This document shows, one piece after another, positions 15,471 to 24,112 of a stretch of 37,240 bases of DNA. The notes below the pieces were generated by a model. It did not search any database and had not been told where the DNA came from. It worked only from the letters and a program-made list of their open reading frames with translations. A program made the position numbers and the translations under genes. The stretch covers positions 1-37,240 of the forward strand of contig JAHHTP010000016.1 in NCBI GenBank assembly GCA_020024615.1. The letters run 5' to 3'. Within the stretch, counting starts at the first letter, position 1. Every line of letters begins with the position of its first letter. This stretch comes from Oscillospiraceae bacterium (GTDB lineage: Bacteria; Bacillota; Clostridia; Oscillospirales; Ruminococcaceae).

Positions 15471-16802
15471 ATGAAACTAACAAAAAGCAAAATGTTATTG
15501 GTAAGCTTTATGCTGTTCTCCCTATTTTTCGGTGCAGGAAACCTAATCTTTCCACCGTTTCTGGGACAAACCGCTGGTGAAAAAACACCACTCGCCCTAC
15601 TCGGATTTTTGATTACCGCAGTTATTCTTCCTGTATTGGGTGTCATTGTGGTGGCAAAATTTGACGGTCTTGAAAAACTTGCGAGTAAAGTCAATTCGAA
15701 ATTCGCTATTGTATTCACCATTCTAATTTATCTATCCATCGGACCAGGACTGGGTATTCCAAGAGCCGCTTCGGTTCCGTTTGAAATGGCGATTGCCCCA
15801 TATCTGCCTTCCGGTTCATCGCTGAGATTATACATGTTACTCTATTCTCTTGTGTTTTTTATAATCGCCGGCTGGCTGGCATTAACCCCAAACAAGTTGG
15901 TTGACCGTATCGGTAAATTTTTAACCCCAAGTCTGCTGATTCTTTTAATCCTGCTGTTTATGAGCTTCTTGTTTGCCGGAAAAATGGATGTCACTCCAGC
16001 GCAGAATTCCTATCGAGATAGCGCATTTGTTACTGGATTTTTAGAAGGATATAATACTATGGATGCGATTGCTGCACTAAACTTTGGTTTGGTCATTGCA
16101 ACCACTCTCCACACCTTGCACGTTTCAGAAAAGAAGGATATCATGCACTACACCATTCGTGCAGGAATCGCTGCTGGCAGTATTCTTGCCATCATCTATG
16201 GTATGCTGTCCTTTATGGGTATGCAGAGTTCCGGTGTTTATGAATTACAAGACAATGGTGCGTGGACGCTGCGCTGCATCGTAAAACAGGTTTTTGGAAA
16301 TCCGGGTGCAATTATGCTTGCAGCAATCTTTACGCTGGCATGTTTAACCACCTGCGTTGGATTGATCACCTCCATTTCGCAATATTTCTCCACCCTAATC
16401 CCAAAAATTGGCTATCGTTACTGGGTATTTATTATTGTGGGATTCTCCTTCGCGGTGTGCAATCTCGGACTGACTACTATCTTAAGCATTTCCGTACCAA
16501 TTCTGAACGCAATTTATCCGGTAGCCATTACGCTGATTGCATTGGGATTATGCGACAAGTGGCTCAAAGACATTCCGCATATCTATTCCTGCACCATCTG
16601 GCCGGTTGCCATCATCAGCGTGATTTATGCTATGAGAAAACTCACACCAATGCGCTATATCAGCAATATGTTCAGCATTCTGCCGTTCTATTCCTATGGA
16701 ATGGGATGGGTTACCGTTGCTGTCGTCATGTGCCTCGTTGTACTGATATACGCTAAAATCAAGGCTTTGTACAAAGTAAAATCCTCTAACACTGCAAAAT
16801 AA
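15471..16802 (+). CDS. brnQ: Branched-chain amino acid transporter, LIVCS family
   Basis: A 443-residue membrane protein with about 12 helices that imports leucine, isoleucine and valine with Na+ or H+. The N-terminal stretch MLFSLFFGAGNLIFPPFLGQ is diagnostic of BrnQ, and GPGLGIPRAASVPFEMA near 90 is the second family motif. Length is normal (430-450). The ATG has AAGGAG nine bases upstream. It is monocistronic, controlled by the T-box leader, and ends at a strong terminator (16818-16856). Confidence 0.95.
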   Translation: MKLTKSKMLLVSFMLFSLFFGAGNLIFPPFLGQTAGEKTPLALLGFLITAVILPVLGVIVVAKFDGLEKLASKVNSKFAIVFTILIYLSIGPGLGIPRAASVPFEMAIAPYLPSGSSLRLYMLLYSLVFFIIAGWLALTPNKLVDRIGKFLTPSLLILLILLFMSFLFAGKMDVTPAQNSYRDSAFVTGFLEGYNTMDAIAALNFGLVIATTLHTLHVSEKKDIMHYTIRAGIAAGSILAIIYGMLSFMGMQSSGVYELQDNGAWTLRCIVKQVFGNPGAIMLAAIFTLACLTTCVGLITSISQYFSTLIPKIGYRYWVFIIVGFSFAVCNLGLTTILSISVPILNAIYPVAITLIALGLCDKWLKDIPHIYSCTIWPVAIISVIYAMRKLTPMRYISNMFSILPFYSYGMGWVTVAVVMCLVVLIYAKIKALYKVKSSNTAK

Positions 16803-16817
16803 CACAAATGCACAGAT

Positions 16818-16856
16818 ACCTGATACCGCACTATTACGCTGGTATCAGGTTTTTTC
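16818..16856 (+). terminator. Intrinsic terminator of brnQ
   Basis: ACCTGATACC (16818-16827) pairs perfectly with GGTATCAGGT (16841-16850), followed by TTTTTTC. Confidence 0.92.
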
Positions 16857-16905
16857 GACAAAATATGAGTACATTCGATGTGTTTATTTAGAAAACTACC
16901 TTTTA

Positions 16906-16922
16906 TTGACAAAAAATGTCAA
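16906..16922. repeat. Inverted repeat upstream of the chemoreceptor promoter
   Basis: TTGACA (16906-16911) and TGTCAA (16917-16922), separated by five A, form a perfect 6-bp inverted repeat about 30 bases upstream of the -35 element. It could bind a regulator. TTGACA has no good -10 at the right distance, so it is not itself a convincing promoter. Confidence 0.35.
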
Positions 16923-16950
16923 ATTGTGAATTTTTTTTGCAAATTTAGTA

Positions 16951-16979
16951 TTGCTTTATCTGTACAAATATGGTAAAAT
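16951..16979 (+). promoter_or_regulatory. Sigma-A-like promoter of the chemoreceptor transcript
   Basis: TTGCTT (16951-16956), 17-bp spacer, TAAAAT (16974-16979). The start would be near 16986, leaving an unusually long leader of about 385 bases. No sigma-28 (TAAA-GCCGATAA) site is seen. Confidence 0.6.
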
Positions 16980-16985
16980 AAAAGA

Positions 16986-17371
16986 GATCATAGAGGTAGA
17001 CAGTGTTCAGCATATAGCTGTCAAACAATATCCAGAAAGGAGGAAAGCAGCGATTCTTTCCATGCTTATATTAATCTGCCATCATGATTGAGAATATACA
17101 CCACAAAAGCCGAGCGGCTTTGATGATGTACCCCATTATTCATATTGGGATACAGTGTAAATCACTCCGCTTGTTTTGTGTTGTCCAGAATTTTATGACA
17201 GATCCCATACGCATGTGAAAGTTGTTTTTATAACACAAATGTTCAATGAAAACTCATAGCAAAGATTCTTTGCTATGGGCGCATCCGGATTAAAGCAGCA
17301 AGTTAGATTCTGTTTTATTACAACATTGGATGCCCAGCAAGACAAGTATCATAGAAAAGGAAGGATTTCGT
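16986..17371 (+). ncRNA. Long structured 5' leader of the chemoreceptor gene
   Basis: The leader holds a series of hairpins: GGAAAG/CTTTCC (17042-17061), AAAGCC/GGCTTT (17106-17121), a CCCA/TGGG stem with outer TGTA/TACA near 17127-17155, and CATAGCAAAG/CTTTGCTATG (17255-17277). An AAAGGAGG at about 17036 precedes a possible short peptide MLILICHHD (ATG 17062), but the spacing is poor. I found no match to the c-di-GMP, SAM or other riboswitch cores I know, and no terminator before the gene. It may be an uncharacterised regulatory RNA or a processed leader. Confidence 0.4.
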
Positions 17372-19132
17372 ATGAAGAATTTAAAGGTTAGGGTTAAACT
17401 TATCTTAAGTTTCGGAGTTGTCATCGGACTTGCTCTGATTATCATTATTTTTTCCGGTATCGGATTAGTGGAAATGCGTTTGCAGCAACAGACACTTGTA
17501 GACAAAGTATTTGTCAACACAAACTATGTTGGGGAAATGCGCCGTAACCTCTTATCTGAAGGTAAATACATTTCCATGGCTGTGATGGAATCCGATCCGG
17601 CAGTTATATCAGAACATCTCCAGAAAATCGAAGATGAGGTACTTGTTACCGAACAAATTATGGTAGATTATAAGGCAAATAGCTGCATCGAATCCAGTAA
17701 ATTAGATAAACTGGAAAAACTCATGGCTGACGAAAAAGCATCAAGAGAAAAATTCCACACACTCTTGCTAACTGGTTCCCAAAATGACAAAGGTGCTGCA
17801 TATCAGATTTATATTGATGAACTGTCGCCCCTTCTTGACGATCACGGCCTTCTTTTAAAAGATATTGGTGACGAACAAGCATTATTAGCAGATAAACAGG
17901 TAAAGGATACCAATGCTCTGTTTATTACCTTGATGATTGCTCTAGCGATTGCTACTCTTCTCGGCCTCATCGCAAGTATTGTCATGATAATCCTGCTGTC
18001 AAAAGCTATTTTGAATCCGCTGAAAGAAATCGAAACTGCAACCAAAGCCCTTCGCAGAGGTGATTTCAGTGTTGCTATTACATATGACAGCCATGACGAG
18101 TTTGGTCAGACCTGTAATGCTCTTCAAGAAAGCTTTACCGAACTGAAGCGTATTATTAGCATCACCGCTAGCATGCTCAATAAACTGGCAGAGGGCGATT
18201 TCTCCCAGTGTCCAGTTGCGAACTTCCCAGGCGAAACTGCTGCAATTGAAAACGCAGGCAATGCTTTCATTAAGAAAATGAACAACTTTATTAGTGAAAT
18301 CAAAACCTCTGCAAATCAGATTCAGGTTGGTTCTGATCAGGTTGCAAGTGGTTCCCAGGCACTGGCACAGGGTGCAACTGAACAGGCAAGCAGCATCGAA
18401 GAATTATCCGCTTCCCTCACCGTCGTTTCTGATAAAGTTAATACCAACGCCGAAAATTCCAAGAAAGCAAACGACCTGGCTTCCACTGCTGGTAATGTTG
18501 CACAGGCTACCTTAAAAGATATGGATGAAATGCTGACCGCTATGGACGCAATTTCTCGTGCTGCTACTAATATCAGCAAAGTAATCAAAGTTATTGACGA
18601 CATCACTTTCCAGACCAACATTCTCTCTCTGAACGCAGCAGTAGAGGCTGCAAGAGCTGGTGTTGCTGGCAAAGGCTTCGCAGTTGTTGCAAACGAAGTT
18701 AAAAACCTTGCACAGAAATCTTCTGAATCCGCAAAAGAAATCACTGCTCTCATTGAGGATGCAATTTCTTCTGTAAACCAGGGCGAGCAGATTGCACAGC
18801 AGACCAGCAAAGCTTTCAATGAATTATCTGAAGAAATCCATGAAACTGTTGCTTTCGTTAATGAGATCGCGCTTGCATCTGAAGAACAGTCCGAGAGCAT
18901 TCAGCAGATCACTGTTGGTGTTGATCAGATTTCCGCTGTTGTACAGACCAACTCTGCTACCAGTGAGGAAAGTGCTGCATCCAGCGAGGAACTTTCCGGT
19001 CAGGCTAATGCACTCAACTCCCTGGTTGCTCAGTTTAAACTGATGTCCGATACGGATATGATTTATTCTTCTTCAGAAATGGAGTCCAATTTCCAGGATG
19101 TAGCACAAAGTAACTACGGCTCTAAATACTAA
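17372..19132 (+). CDS. Methyl-accepting chemotaxis protein
   Basis: A 586-residue transmembrane chemoreceptor. One helix near residues 8-30, a periplasm-side four-helix-bundle sensor to about 185, a second helix near 185-210, HAMP to about 265, then the long signalling coiled coil. The hairpin tip reads DDITFQTNILSLNAAVEAAR followed by GFAVVANEVKNLA, the conserved CheA/CheW-binding region. There is no CheR-binding pentapeptide at the C-terminus. Start chosen at ATG 17372 because AAAAGGAAGG lies just before it; an in-frame opening at 17330 has no such site. No other chemotaxis genes are in the window, so it is an orphan receptor. The signal is unknown. Confidence 0.95.
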   Translation: MKNLKVRVKLILSFGVVIGLALIIIIFSGIGLVEMRLQQQTLVDKVFVNTNYVGEMRRNLLSEGKYISMAVMESDPAVISEHLQKIEDEVLVTEQIMVDYKANSCIESSKLDKLEKLMADEKASREKFHTLLLTGSQNDKGAAYQIYIDELSPLLDDHGLLLKDIGDEQALLADKQVKDTNALFITLMIALAIATLLGLIASIVMIILLSKAILNPLKEIETATKALRRGDFSVAITYDSHDEFGQTCNALQESFTELKRIISITASMLNKLAEGDFSQCPVANFPGETAAIENAGNAFIKKMNNFISEIKTSANQIQVGSDQVASGSQALAQGATEQASSIEELSASLTVVSDKVNTNAENSKKANDLASTAGNVAQATLKDMDEMLTAMDAISRAATNISKVIKVIDDITFQTNILSLNAAVEAARAGVAGKGFAVVANEVKNLAQKSSESAKEITALIEDAISSVNQGEQIAQQTSKAFNELSEEIHETVAFVNEIALASEEQSESIQQITVGVDQISAVVQTNSATSEESAASSEELSGQANALNSLVAQFKLMSDTDMIYSSSEMESNFQDVAQSNYGSKY

Positions 19133-19177
19133 TTCAGGTCGCGCTTATTTAACAAAAATGAAATAGTCATGCCGAAC

Positions 19178-19251
19178 ATACCATGCTCTCTTATTCGTAA
19201 ACAGTCTATTTGAATCGACACAGTTGCGACTATAGGGCATGGTATTTTATA
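19178..19251 (+). terminator. Terminator of the chemoreceptor gene
   Basis: ATACCATGC (19178-19186) pairs with GCATGGTAT (19237-19245), followed by TTTTATATT. The loop is long (50 bases) and contains secondary pairing (AGTC/GACT). Confidence 0.65.
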
Positions 19252-19292
19252 TTATCCATAGCTTCTAATTTTAACGCATTATTTTTCTATAT

Positions 19293-19330
19293 ACAAAAAC
19301 AGCTCCGTATTTCTTTTTACGGAGCTGTTC
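19293..19330 (-). terminator. Terminator of the dehydratase gene
   Basis: AACAGCTCCGTA (19298-19309) pairs perfectly with TACGGAGCTGTT (19318-19329). On the minus strand it is followed by TTTGTAT. It lies 26 bases beyond the stop. Confidence 0.85.
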
Positions 19331-19355
19331 TATTTATATGATTTCCATGTCATTA

Positions 19356-20474
19356 TCATAACAAGCAGTTTATTTCATCTGGCGCTTTAAATGTGGGAAC
19401 AACTGATTTCAAGGTTTCTCTTGCTAACTGGTTATTGCCGGTTTCCGCCGCAGCTGTCAGCAGATTCAATTTTTCCTCAATTGCCTCTATTGGCAACGGT
19501 TTATCCTGCTCAACAAAAATCAACTGATTATCTGTGGCATCCAAATCACTGGTATTTATCAGCAATTCCTCATACAGCTTTTCCCCTGGACGCAAACCTA
19601 TTTCAACAATCTGAATATCTTGATACGGCTTATATCCGCTTAAACGAATCATATTTTCCGCCAAATCCAAAATTTTAATCGGCTTCCCCATATCCAGTAC
19701 AAACAATTCACCGTTTTTAGCCATGGATCCAGACAGCAGCACCAGCTGACTGGCTTCCTGTATGGTCATAAAGTAGCGCATCATACGCCGATCTGTAACA
19801 GTAACAGGACCACCATTCAGAATCTGCTTCCTGAATAAAGGAATCACTGACCCCGCACTGCCAAGCACATTACCGAACCGTGTTGCACTAAAAATCGTAT
19901 TTGATCGCTTGCAGCTGTAGCTCTGCACAATCATTTCGCACATTCGCTTGGTAGCTCCCATAACATTGGTCGGATTTACCGCTTTATCGGTGGATACCAT
20001 GATAAATCTTCCCACCCCATATTTTTCGGCTGCATGCACCACATTTAGTGTACCAAACACATTATTCTTTATCGCCTCACAGCAATTATGTTCCATCAGC
20101 GGTACATGCTTATGTGCTGCTGCATGTAGTACAATATCCGGATGATAGGTAAAAAAAATCTTGTCCACATCAGTTGCATCACATATGGAAAGAATTTCTA
20201 TATGTACATCTAAATTGTCCCCATATTGAATCAGCAATTCCTGCTGAATATCGTATGCACCGTTCTCGTAGATATCCAGAATAATCAAACTTTTGGGGTG
20301 CATCTGGGCAATTTGTCGGCAGAGTTCACTGCCGATCGAACCTCCACCACCGGTGATTAAAACAACCTTATTTTTATAGTATGCTTCTATTCTATCATTT
20401 GAAATCTGAATCGGCTTTCGAAACAGCAATTCTTCCATATCATTTCCAAGAAATAAAGCTTTTTGTTGTGCCAT
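19356..20474 (-). CDS. CapD/PglF-type UDP-sugar 4,6-dehydratase, short form
   Basis: A 372-residue extended short-chain dehydrogenase fold. The cofactor motif TGGGGSIGSE lies near residue 42. The active-site stretch is STDKAVNPTNVMGATK: the usual Tyr of YxxxK is Met, as in retaining PglF/CapD enzymes. Such enzymes make UDP-4-keto-6-deoxy-GlcNAc for surface polysaccharides or glycans. Full CapD proteins have an extra 200-250 residues with four membrane helices; here they are absent and only the linker EELLFRKPIQI remains, so it is either a soluble short form or a truncated gene. ATG 20474 is preferred over the earlier GTG because GGGGAGA sits upstream. No other surface-glycan genes are adjacent. 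Confidence 0.85.
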   Translation of the reverse strand: MAQQKALFLGNDMEELLFRKPIQISNDRIEAYYKNKVVLITGGGGSIGSELCRQIAQMHPKSLIILDIYENGAYDIQQELLIQYGDNLDVHIEILSICDATDVDKIFFTYHPDIVLHAAAHKHVPLMEHNCCEAIKNNVFGTLNVVHAAEKYGVGRFIMVSTDKAVNPTNVMGATKRMCEMIVQSYSCKRSNTIFSATRFGNVLGSAGSVIPLFRKQILNGGPVTVTDRRMMRYFMTIQEASQLVLLSGSMAKNGELFVLDMGKPIKILDLAENMIRLSGYKPYQDIQIVEIGLRPGEKLYEELLINTSDLDATDNQLIFVEQDKPLPIEAIEEKLNLLTAAAETGNNQLARETLKSVVPTFKAPDEINCLL

Positions 20475-20527
20475 TGAAACAACTCTCCCCTTTGCCGATA
20501 CCAACTGCCTAATATAAATCCCCACAT

Positions 20528-20551
20528 AATATATGCTTTACAGCATATATT
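20528..20551. repeat. Perfect 10-bp inverted repeat before the dehydratase gene
   Basis: AATATATGCT (20528-20537) and AGCATATATT (20542-20551) with a 4-nt loop. It lies between the MoxR-like gene and the dehydratase, both on the minus strand. On that strand it lacks a T-run, so an operator is as likely as a terminator. Confidence 0.5.
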
Positions 20552-20583
20552 TTTCCCTAAAATGTAATAGCATCAAGTTTGTA

Positions 20584-22089
20584 TTACAACTCTATATCTT
20601 CTATCCCAATAAAATTCTCATCCTGATATCCATCAACTCTCTGCCCTGTGCTATGTGCAACATATTCTTTGCATCCATGGCGACTGATAAAATGCATTCC
20701 ATAATAGCTGATGTTTAGTTCGGACACCAGAATCTGCATTTCCTGCCCATCACCAAACACTTCTTCACAGAATGTAAACACTTGAGAAAGCCTAATTCCA
20801 GCATCTTCCACCTGTTTCTTGCATTCTTTGGTTTGTTGATCAAATTCTTCCTTAATCAGCTGGAATGCCTCTACACTGTCTATCGGAGATTTTCCTGCAA
20901 TTCTTTTTTTCATCTCATTCAAAACCGCTGCTGCATGATAATGCGCATATTCTACATCTTCTGACATACTGGAAGCAAGCCTACCTTTTTGTGTGCTATC
21001 GTTTATCTGTTCAATCTGTTTATCCAATGCGCATTTTATATTCAGATGAGAAAGATTTGTCTTAACCACTCTGCATGCGCCAAGCAATTCCGTTATCATC
21101 CGTTCGGTCAGACAGATATTCCGCAGATATTCCATGACACCAGCCAACAATAAACCAAGTAAACTCAGACGCTCATCAAATTTTGCAGTTTTTGCACGCT
21201 CTTTGATGGATTTGGATGCTTTGCCATCCAAAATCTGCCCAATCTGGTAATCTGATTTATATTGATTGAATAGATCATAATAAGCAGCAAATTCCTTTGC
21301 AATTCTACGATCCTGCAAATACTGCCCGATCAGCTTTTCATCCACCAAAATTCCATTCAGTTCGTATAACTGCATCATATCGGATAAATCCATCCAACCG
21401 CGCGCCGTAACAAAACTTGTTCCATCTACTGTGCTTTCAATTTTATAGAAATCGCCCTTCTTGATATTCAAATAGGTTAAAATCGCTGCATGAATCCCCT
21501 TTTTATAGGCATATGCTTTCCACGCATCAAAATCCGGCTCAATATCGATTCGTTTTAATCTATCCCATGTAACAATATCAAATTCCCGAACAGAATTGTT
21601 ATATTCCGGTGGGTTTCCGGCTGTAACTACAATCCAACCATCCGGCACGCGATGACGACCAAAAGTCTTATACTGTAAAAATTGCAGCATCGCCGGTGCA
21701 AGTGTTTCAGATACACAGTTAATCTCATCCAGAAACAAAATACCCTCTTTGATGCTTGTCTGCTCCATTATTTCGTAAACAGACGCAATAATCTCAGACA
21801 TGGTATACTCAGACACGCTGTATTCTCCACCATCGTAATGCTTCTTCTCAATGAACGGCAAACCAAGTGCCGACTGACGGGTGTGGTGGGTCATTGAATA
21901 GGACACCAAACTGACACCGAGTTCGGCTGCAACCTGCTCCATAATAGCGGTCTTCCCCACTCCTGGAGGCCCCATTAAAAAAAGCGGACGCTGTCGTTCC
22001 ACCGGAATCCTATAATTTCCGAAGGTATCCTTGGTAAAATACGCTCGCATTGCATTCTGAATCTGTTCTTTTGCTTCTGTAATATTCAT
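20584..22089 (-). CDS. MoxR-like AAA+ ATPase
   Basis: A 501-residue AAA+ ATPase. Walker A is GPPGVGKT at 40-47, Walker B FLDEIN with D121/E122, and sensor-1 is VVTAGNPPEYN near 157. The first 280 residues are the MoxR/AAA_5 core, and the rest is a helical domain of unknown function. Such proteins normally act as chaperones with a von Willebrand-A partner encoded next to them. Here the next genes are a dehydratase and, upstream, a sulfatase, with no VWA gene, so the partner is elsewhere or absent. AAAAGGGA lies at the usual distance from the ATG. It has its own promoter (22232-22260). Confidence 0.85.
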   Translation of the reverse strand: MNITEAKEQIQNAMRAYFTKDTFGNYRIPVERQRPLFLMGPPGVGKTAIMEQVAAELGVSLVSYSMTHHTRQSALGLPFIEKKHYDGGEYSVSEYTMSEIIASVYEIMEQTSIKEGILFLDEINCVSETLAPAMLQFLQYKTFGRHRVPDGWIVVTAGNPPEYNNSVREFDIVTWDRLKRIDIEPDFDAWKAYAYKKGIHAAILTYLNIKKGDFYKIESTVDGTSFVTARGWMDLSDMMQLYELNGILVDEKLIGQYLQDRRIAKEFAAYYDLFNQYKSDYQIGQILDGKASKSIKERAKTAKFDERLSLLGLLLAGVMEYLRNICLTERMITELLGACRVVKTNLSHLNIKCALDKQIEQINDSTQKGRLASSMSEDVEYAHYHAAAVLNEMKKRIAGKSPIDSVEAFQLIKEEFDQQTKECKKQVEDAGIRLSQVFTFCEEVFGDGQEMQILVSELNISYYGMHFISRHGCKEYVAHSTGQRVDGYQDENFIGIEDIEL

Positions 22090-22231
22090 AAAGGTATCCC
22101 TTTTCTATTATTCCGCTACCAAGGGAATGCTGTTTCTCCCGGCATCATATTCAGCATAACTGGCCAAAAAGGATATACATGGCTCGGTGCCGCACATACA
22201 TCAAATTGCCTGTTACCTGTTATTCTATCAT

Positions 22232-22260
22232 ATTATATCACACATTGATAAAAGGTGCAA
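22232..22260 (-). promoter_or_regulatory. Promoter of the MoxR-like gene
   Basis: On the minus strand TTGCAC (22255-22260), 17-bp spacer, TATAAT (22232-22237). The -35 is weak. The leader is about 135 bases, with no recognised riboswitch. Confidence 0.6.
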
Positions 22261-22298
22261 CACAAAGTACACTTTAGCTTTTTTAGATATAAAGCAGC

Positions 22299-22329
22299 AG
22301 CGCAGTCTGCATTAAATACAAACTGCGCT
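22299..22329 (-). terminator. Hairpin after the sulfatase gene
   Basis: AGCGCAGT (22299-22306) pairs with ACTGCGCT (22322-22329), beginning just past the sulfatase stop. The following minus-strand DNA is GCTGCTTTATA, so termination may be weak. Confidence 0.55.
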
Positions 22330-22335
22330 AATTAT

Positions 22336-23874
22336 TTACTGCTGATCTTTTGCCTCATCTTTCAGCTTATACAGAAGCTGCTTGTGCTGTTCAATAACCT
22401 CCTGATACTCCGGACGGTCATATACATTGCACATTTCTTTCGGGTCTTTTTCAAGGTCAAAGAACTCCCATTCCGGTTCAGTATCTTTCACCTGCGGTAA
22501 GGTAGGGGTATCCAGTGCCTTACCATAATAGTAAATCAATTTATATCTTTGGGTTCGAACACCATAATGCGCTGGTACATTATGATTAAGCATATGCATC
22601 CAATAGCGATAATAAAGACCTTCTCGAATTGGATCATCCTCGCTTCTTTCTCCAGTCAAAACATCCTTAAAGCTGACTCCTTGCATATCATCTGGTTGCT
22701 TAACACCTGCAAAATCCAGGAATGTCTGGGCAAAGTCTACATTGGAAACAATCTGATTGCTAACTGAGCCCGGTTTAATCATTCTTGGATACTGCATGAC
22801 AAGCGGCATACGCAACGATTCTTCATACATAAAGCGTTTGTCAAACCAGCCATGATCGCCTAAGAAAAAGCCCTGGTCAGAAGTATACATGACAATAGTA
22901 TCTTCTGTTAGATGATGCTCATCCAGATACTCTAACATTCTGCCGATATTATCGTCCACTGACGCCACACAGCGCAGATAGTCTTTCATATAGGTCTGAT
23001 ACTTCCATTTTTTCAATTCATCAAGAGAATCAAAGGTCAGAACGGTTCCATCTTTCTGAGTCAGCGTATAGCCCTCTACACTATCCGGCATAGGTAGCAA
23101 AAAACCTTCCTCAGCCAGTGTTTCCCGATTATCCTCTATCACGCTGTTGCCATATTCACGGATACCTTCAGGCGGATTGATCTTGAAATCCAGAGAATTC
23201 ATATGATCAGTAATCTTCATATACGCATTTTTCGCAGCATTGGAACGATTGGAAAAATCATCATCAAAGTTATCCGGCATCGGAAGCTCTACATCCTTAT
23301 ACATGTCTTTATGCTTCTCATCTGGATTCCAGTTTCTATGGGGCGCTTTGTGGTAGCAGAGTAGACAGAACGGCTTATCATCCTCACCATCCTGTAAAAC
23401 AGAATCCAGCCAGTTTAAGGACAGGTCGGTCACAATATCGGTGGCATAGCCTTTGATTTGGCGTCTTCCATTTTTATCAATGAAAACAGGATCGAAATAA
23501 TTGCCCTGACCCGGGAAAATATCCCAGTAGTCAAAATCCTGCGGCAGATTTTTCTTATCTTCACCCAGATGCCATTTACCTACCATAGCGGTTTTATAGC
23601 CGTTCTGATGCAGCAATGAAATAAATGTCTGCTGGGATGCATCAAATCTATCATCTAGCGTTCTAACGCCGTTTAAGTGTGAATGTTTACCGGTCAGAAT
23701 AACCGCACGGCTTGGTGCACAGATAGAGTTGGTACATAAGCAGTTTTCAAATTTGATACCATTCTCTGCAATAGAATCCATATAAGGCGTGGTGTTAACC
23801 TTACTATGATAACAGCTCATCGCATGGGCAGCATGGTCATCTGTCATAATCATTAAAATGTTTGGTCTTTTCAT
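22336..23874 (-). CDS. Sulfatase (arylsulfatase superfamily, Cys-type)
   Basis: A 512-residue sulfatase that hydrolyses sulfate esters. Metal ligands D12 and D13 appear in MIMTDDHA. The signature CAPSRAVILTG holds Cys52, which must become formylglycine; in anaerobes a radical-SAM anSME does this, and none is present in the window. VASVDDNIGRMLEYL and YTSDQGFFLGDHGWFDK near 330 complete the fold and metal site. There is no signal peptide, so it acts in the cytoplasm, probably on imported sulfated sugars of mucin or glycosaminoglycan origin. The exact subfamily and substrate cannot be assigned. Confidence 0.92.
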   Translation of the reverse strand: MKRPNILMIMTDDHAAHAMSCYHSKVNTTPYMDSIAENGIKFENCLCTNSICAPSRAVILTGKHSHLNGVRTLDDRFDASQQTFISLLHQNGYKTAMVGKWHLGEDKKNLPQDFDYWDIFPGQGNYFDPVFIDKNGRRQIKGYATDIVTDLSLNWLDSVLQDGEDDKPFCLLCYHKAPHRNWNPDEKHKDMYKDVELPMPDNFDDDFSNRSNAAKNAYMKITDHMNSLDFKINPPEGIREYGNSVIEDNRETLAEEGFLLPMPDSVEGYTLTQKDGTVLTFDSLDELKKWKYQTYMKDYLRCVASVDDNIGRMLEYLDEHHLTEDTIVMYTSDQGFFLGDHGWFDKRFMYEESLRMPLVMQYPRMIKPGSVSNQIVSNVDFAQTFLDFAGVKQPDDMQGVSFKDVLTGERSEDDPIREGLYYRYWMHMLNHNVPAHYGVRTQRYKLIYYYGKALDTPTLPQVKDTEPEWEFFDLEKDPKEMCNVYDRPEYQEVIEQHKQLLYKLKDEAKDQQ

Positions 23875-24044
23875 CTTTAGCCTCCATACATTAAAATTTT
23901 TTAATATCCAAATATGTATATTATATCTCCCTGCGCATTACCACAGTTATATTTATTTCATTATACCACAACTTCCATAAAAAAAACAGATACTTTATTG
24001 TCAAAAGAGCCGTGCATCAAAACAAAATCTCACAATATGCGGCC

Positions 24045-24078
24045 AAAATAAAAGCGGACACACATAAAGTGCATCCGC
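24045..24078 (-). terminator. Terminator of the GAPDH gene
   Basis: On the minus strand GCGGATGCAC pairs (two mismatches) with GTGTGTCCGC and is followed by TTTTATTTT. It begins 35 bases after the stop. Confidence 0.75.
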
Positions 24079-24112
24079 CAATATTATGCTTTGAGCTCAA
24101 ACAAGCCAAAAC

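Noticed and set aside
15050..15721. A 223-codon minus-strand frame over the T-box
   Set aside because: It overlaps the T-box RNA and the start of brnQ on the other strand, has no domain and no ribosome binding site. It is a shadow.
16986..17371. c-di-GMP (GEMM) riboswitch before the chemoreceptor
   Set aside because: Expected by analogy, but the AGGGCAAA and ACGCAAAGCC core segments are not present.
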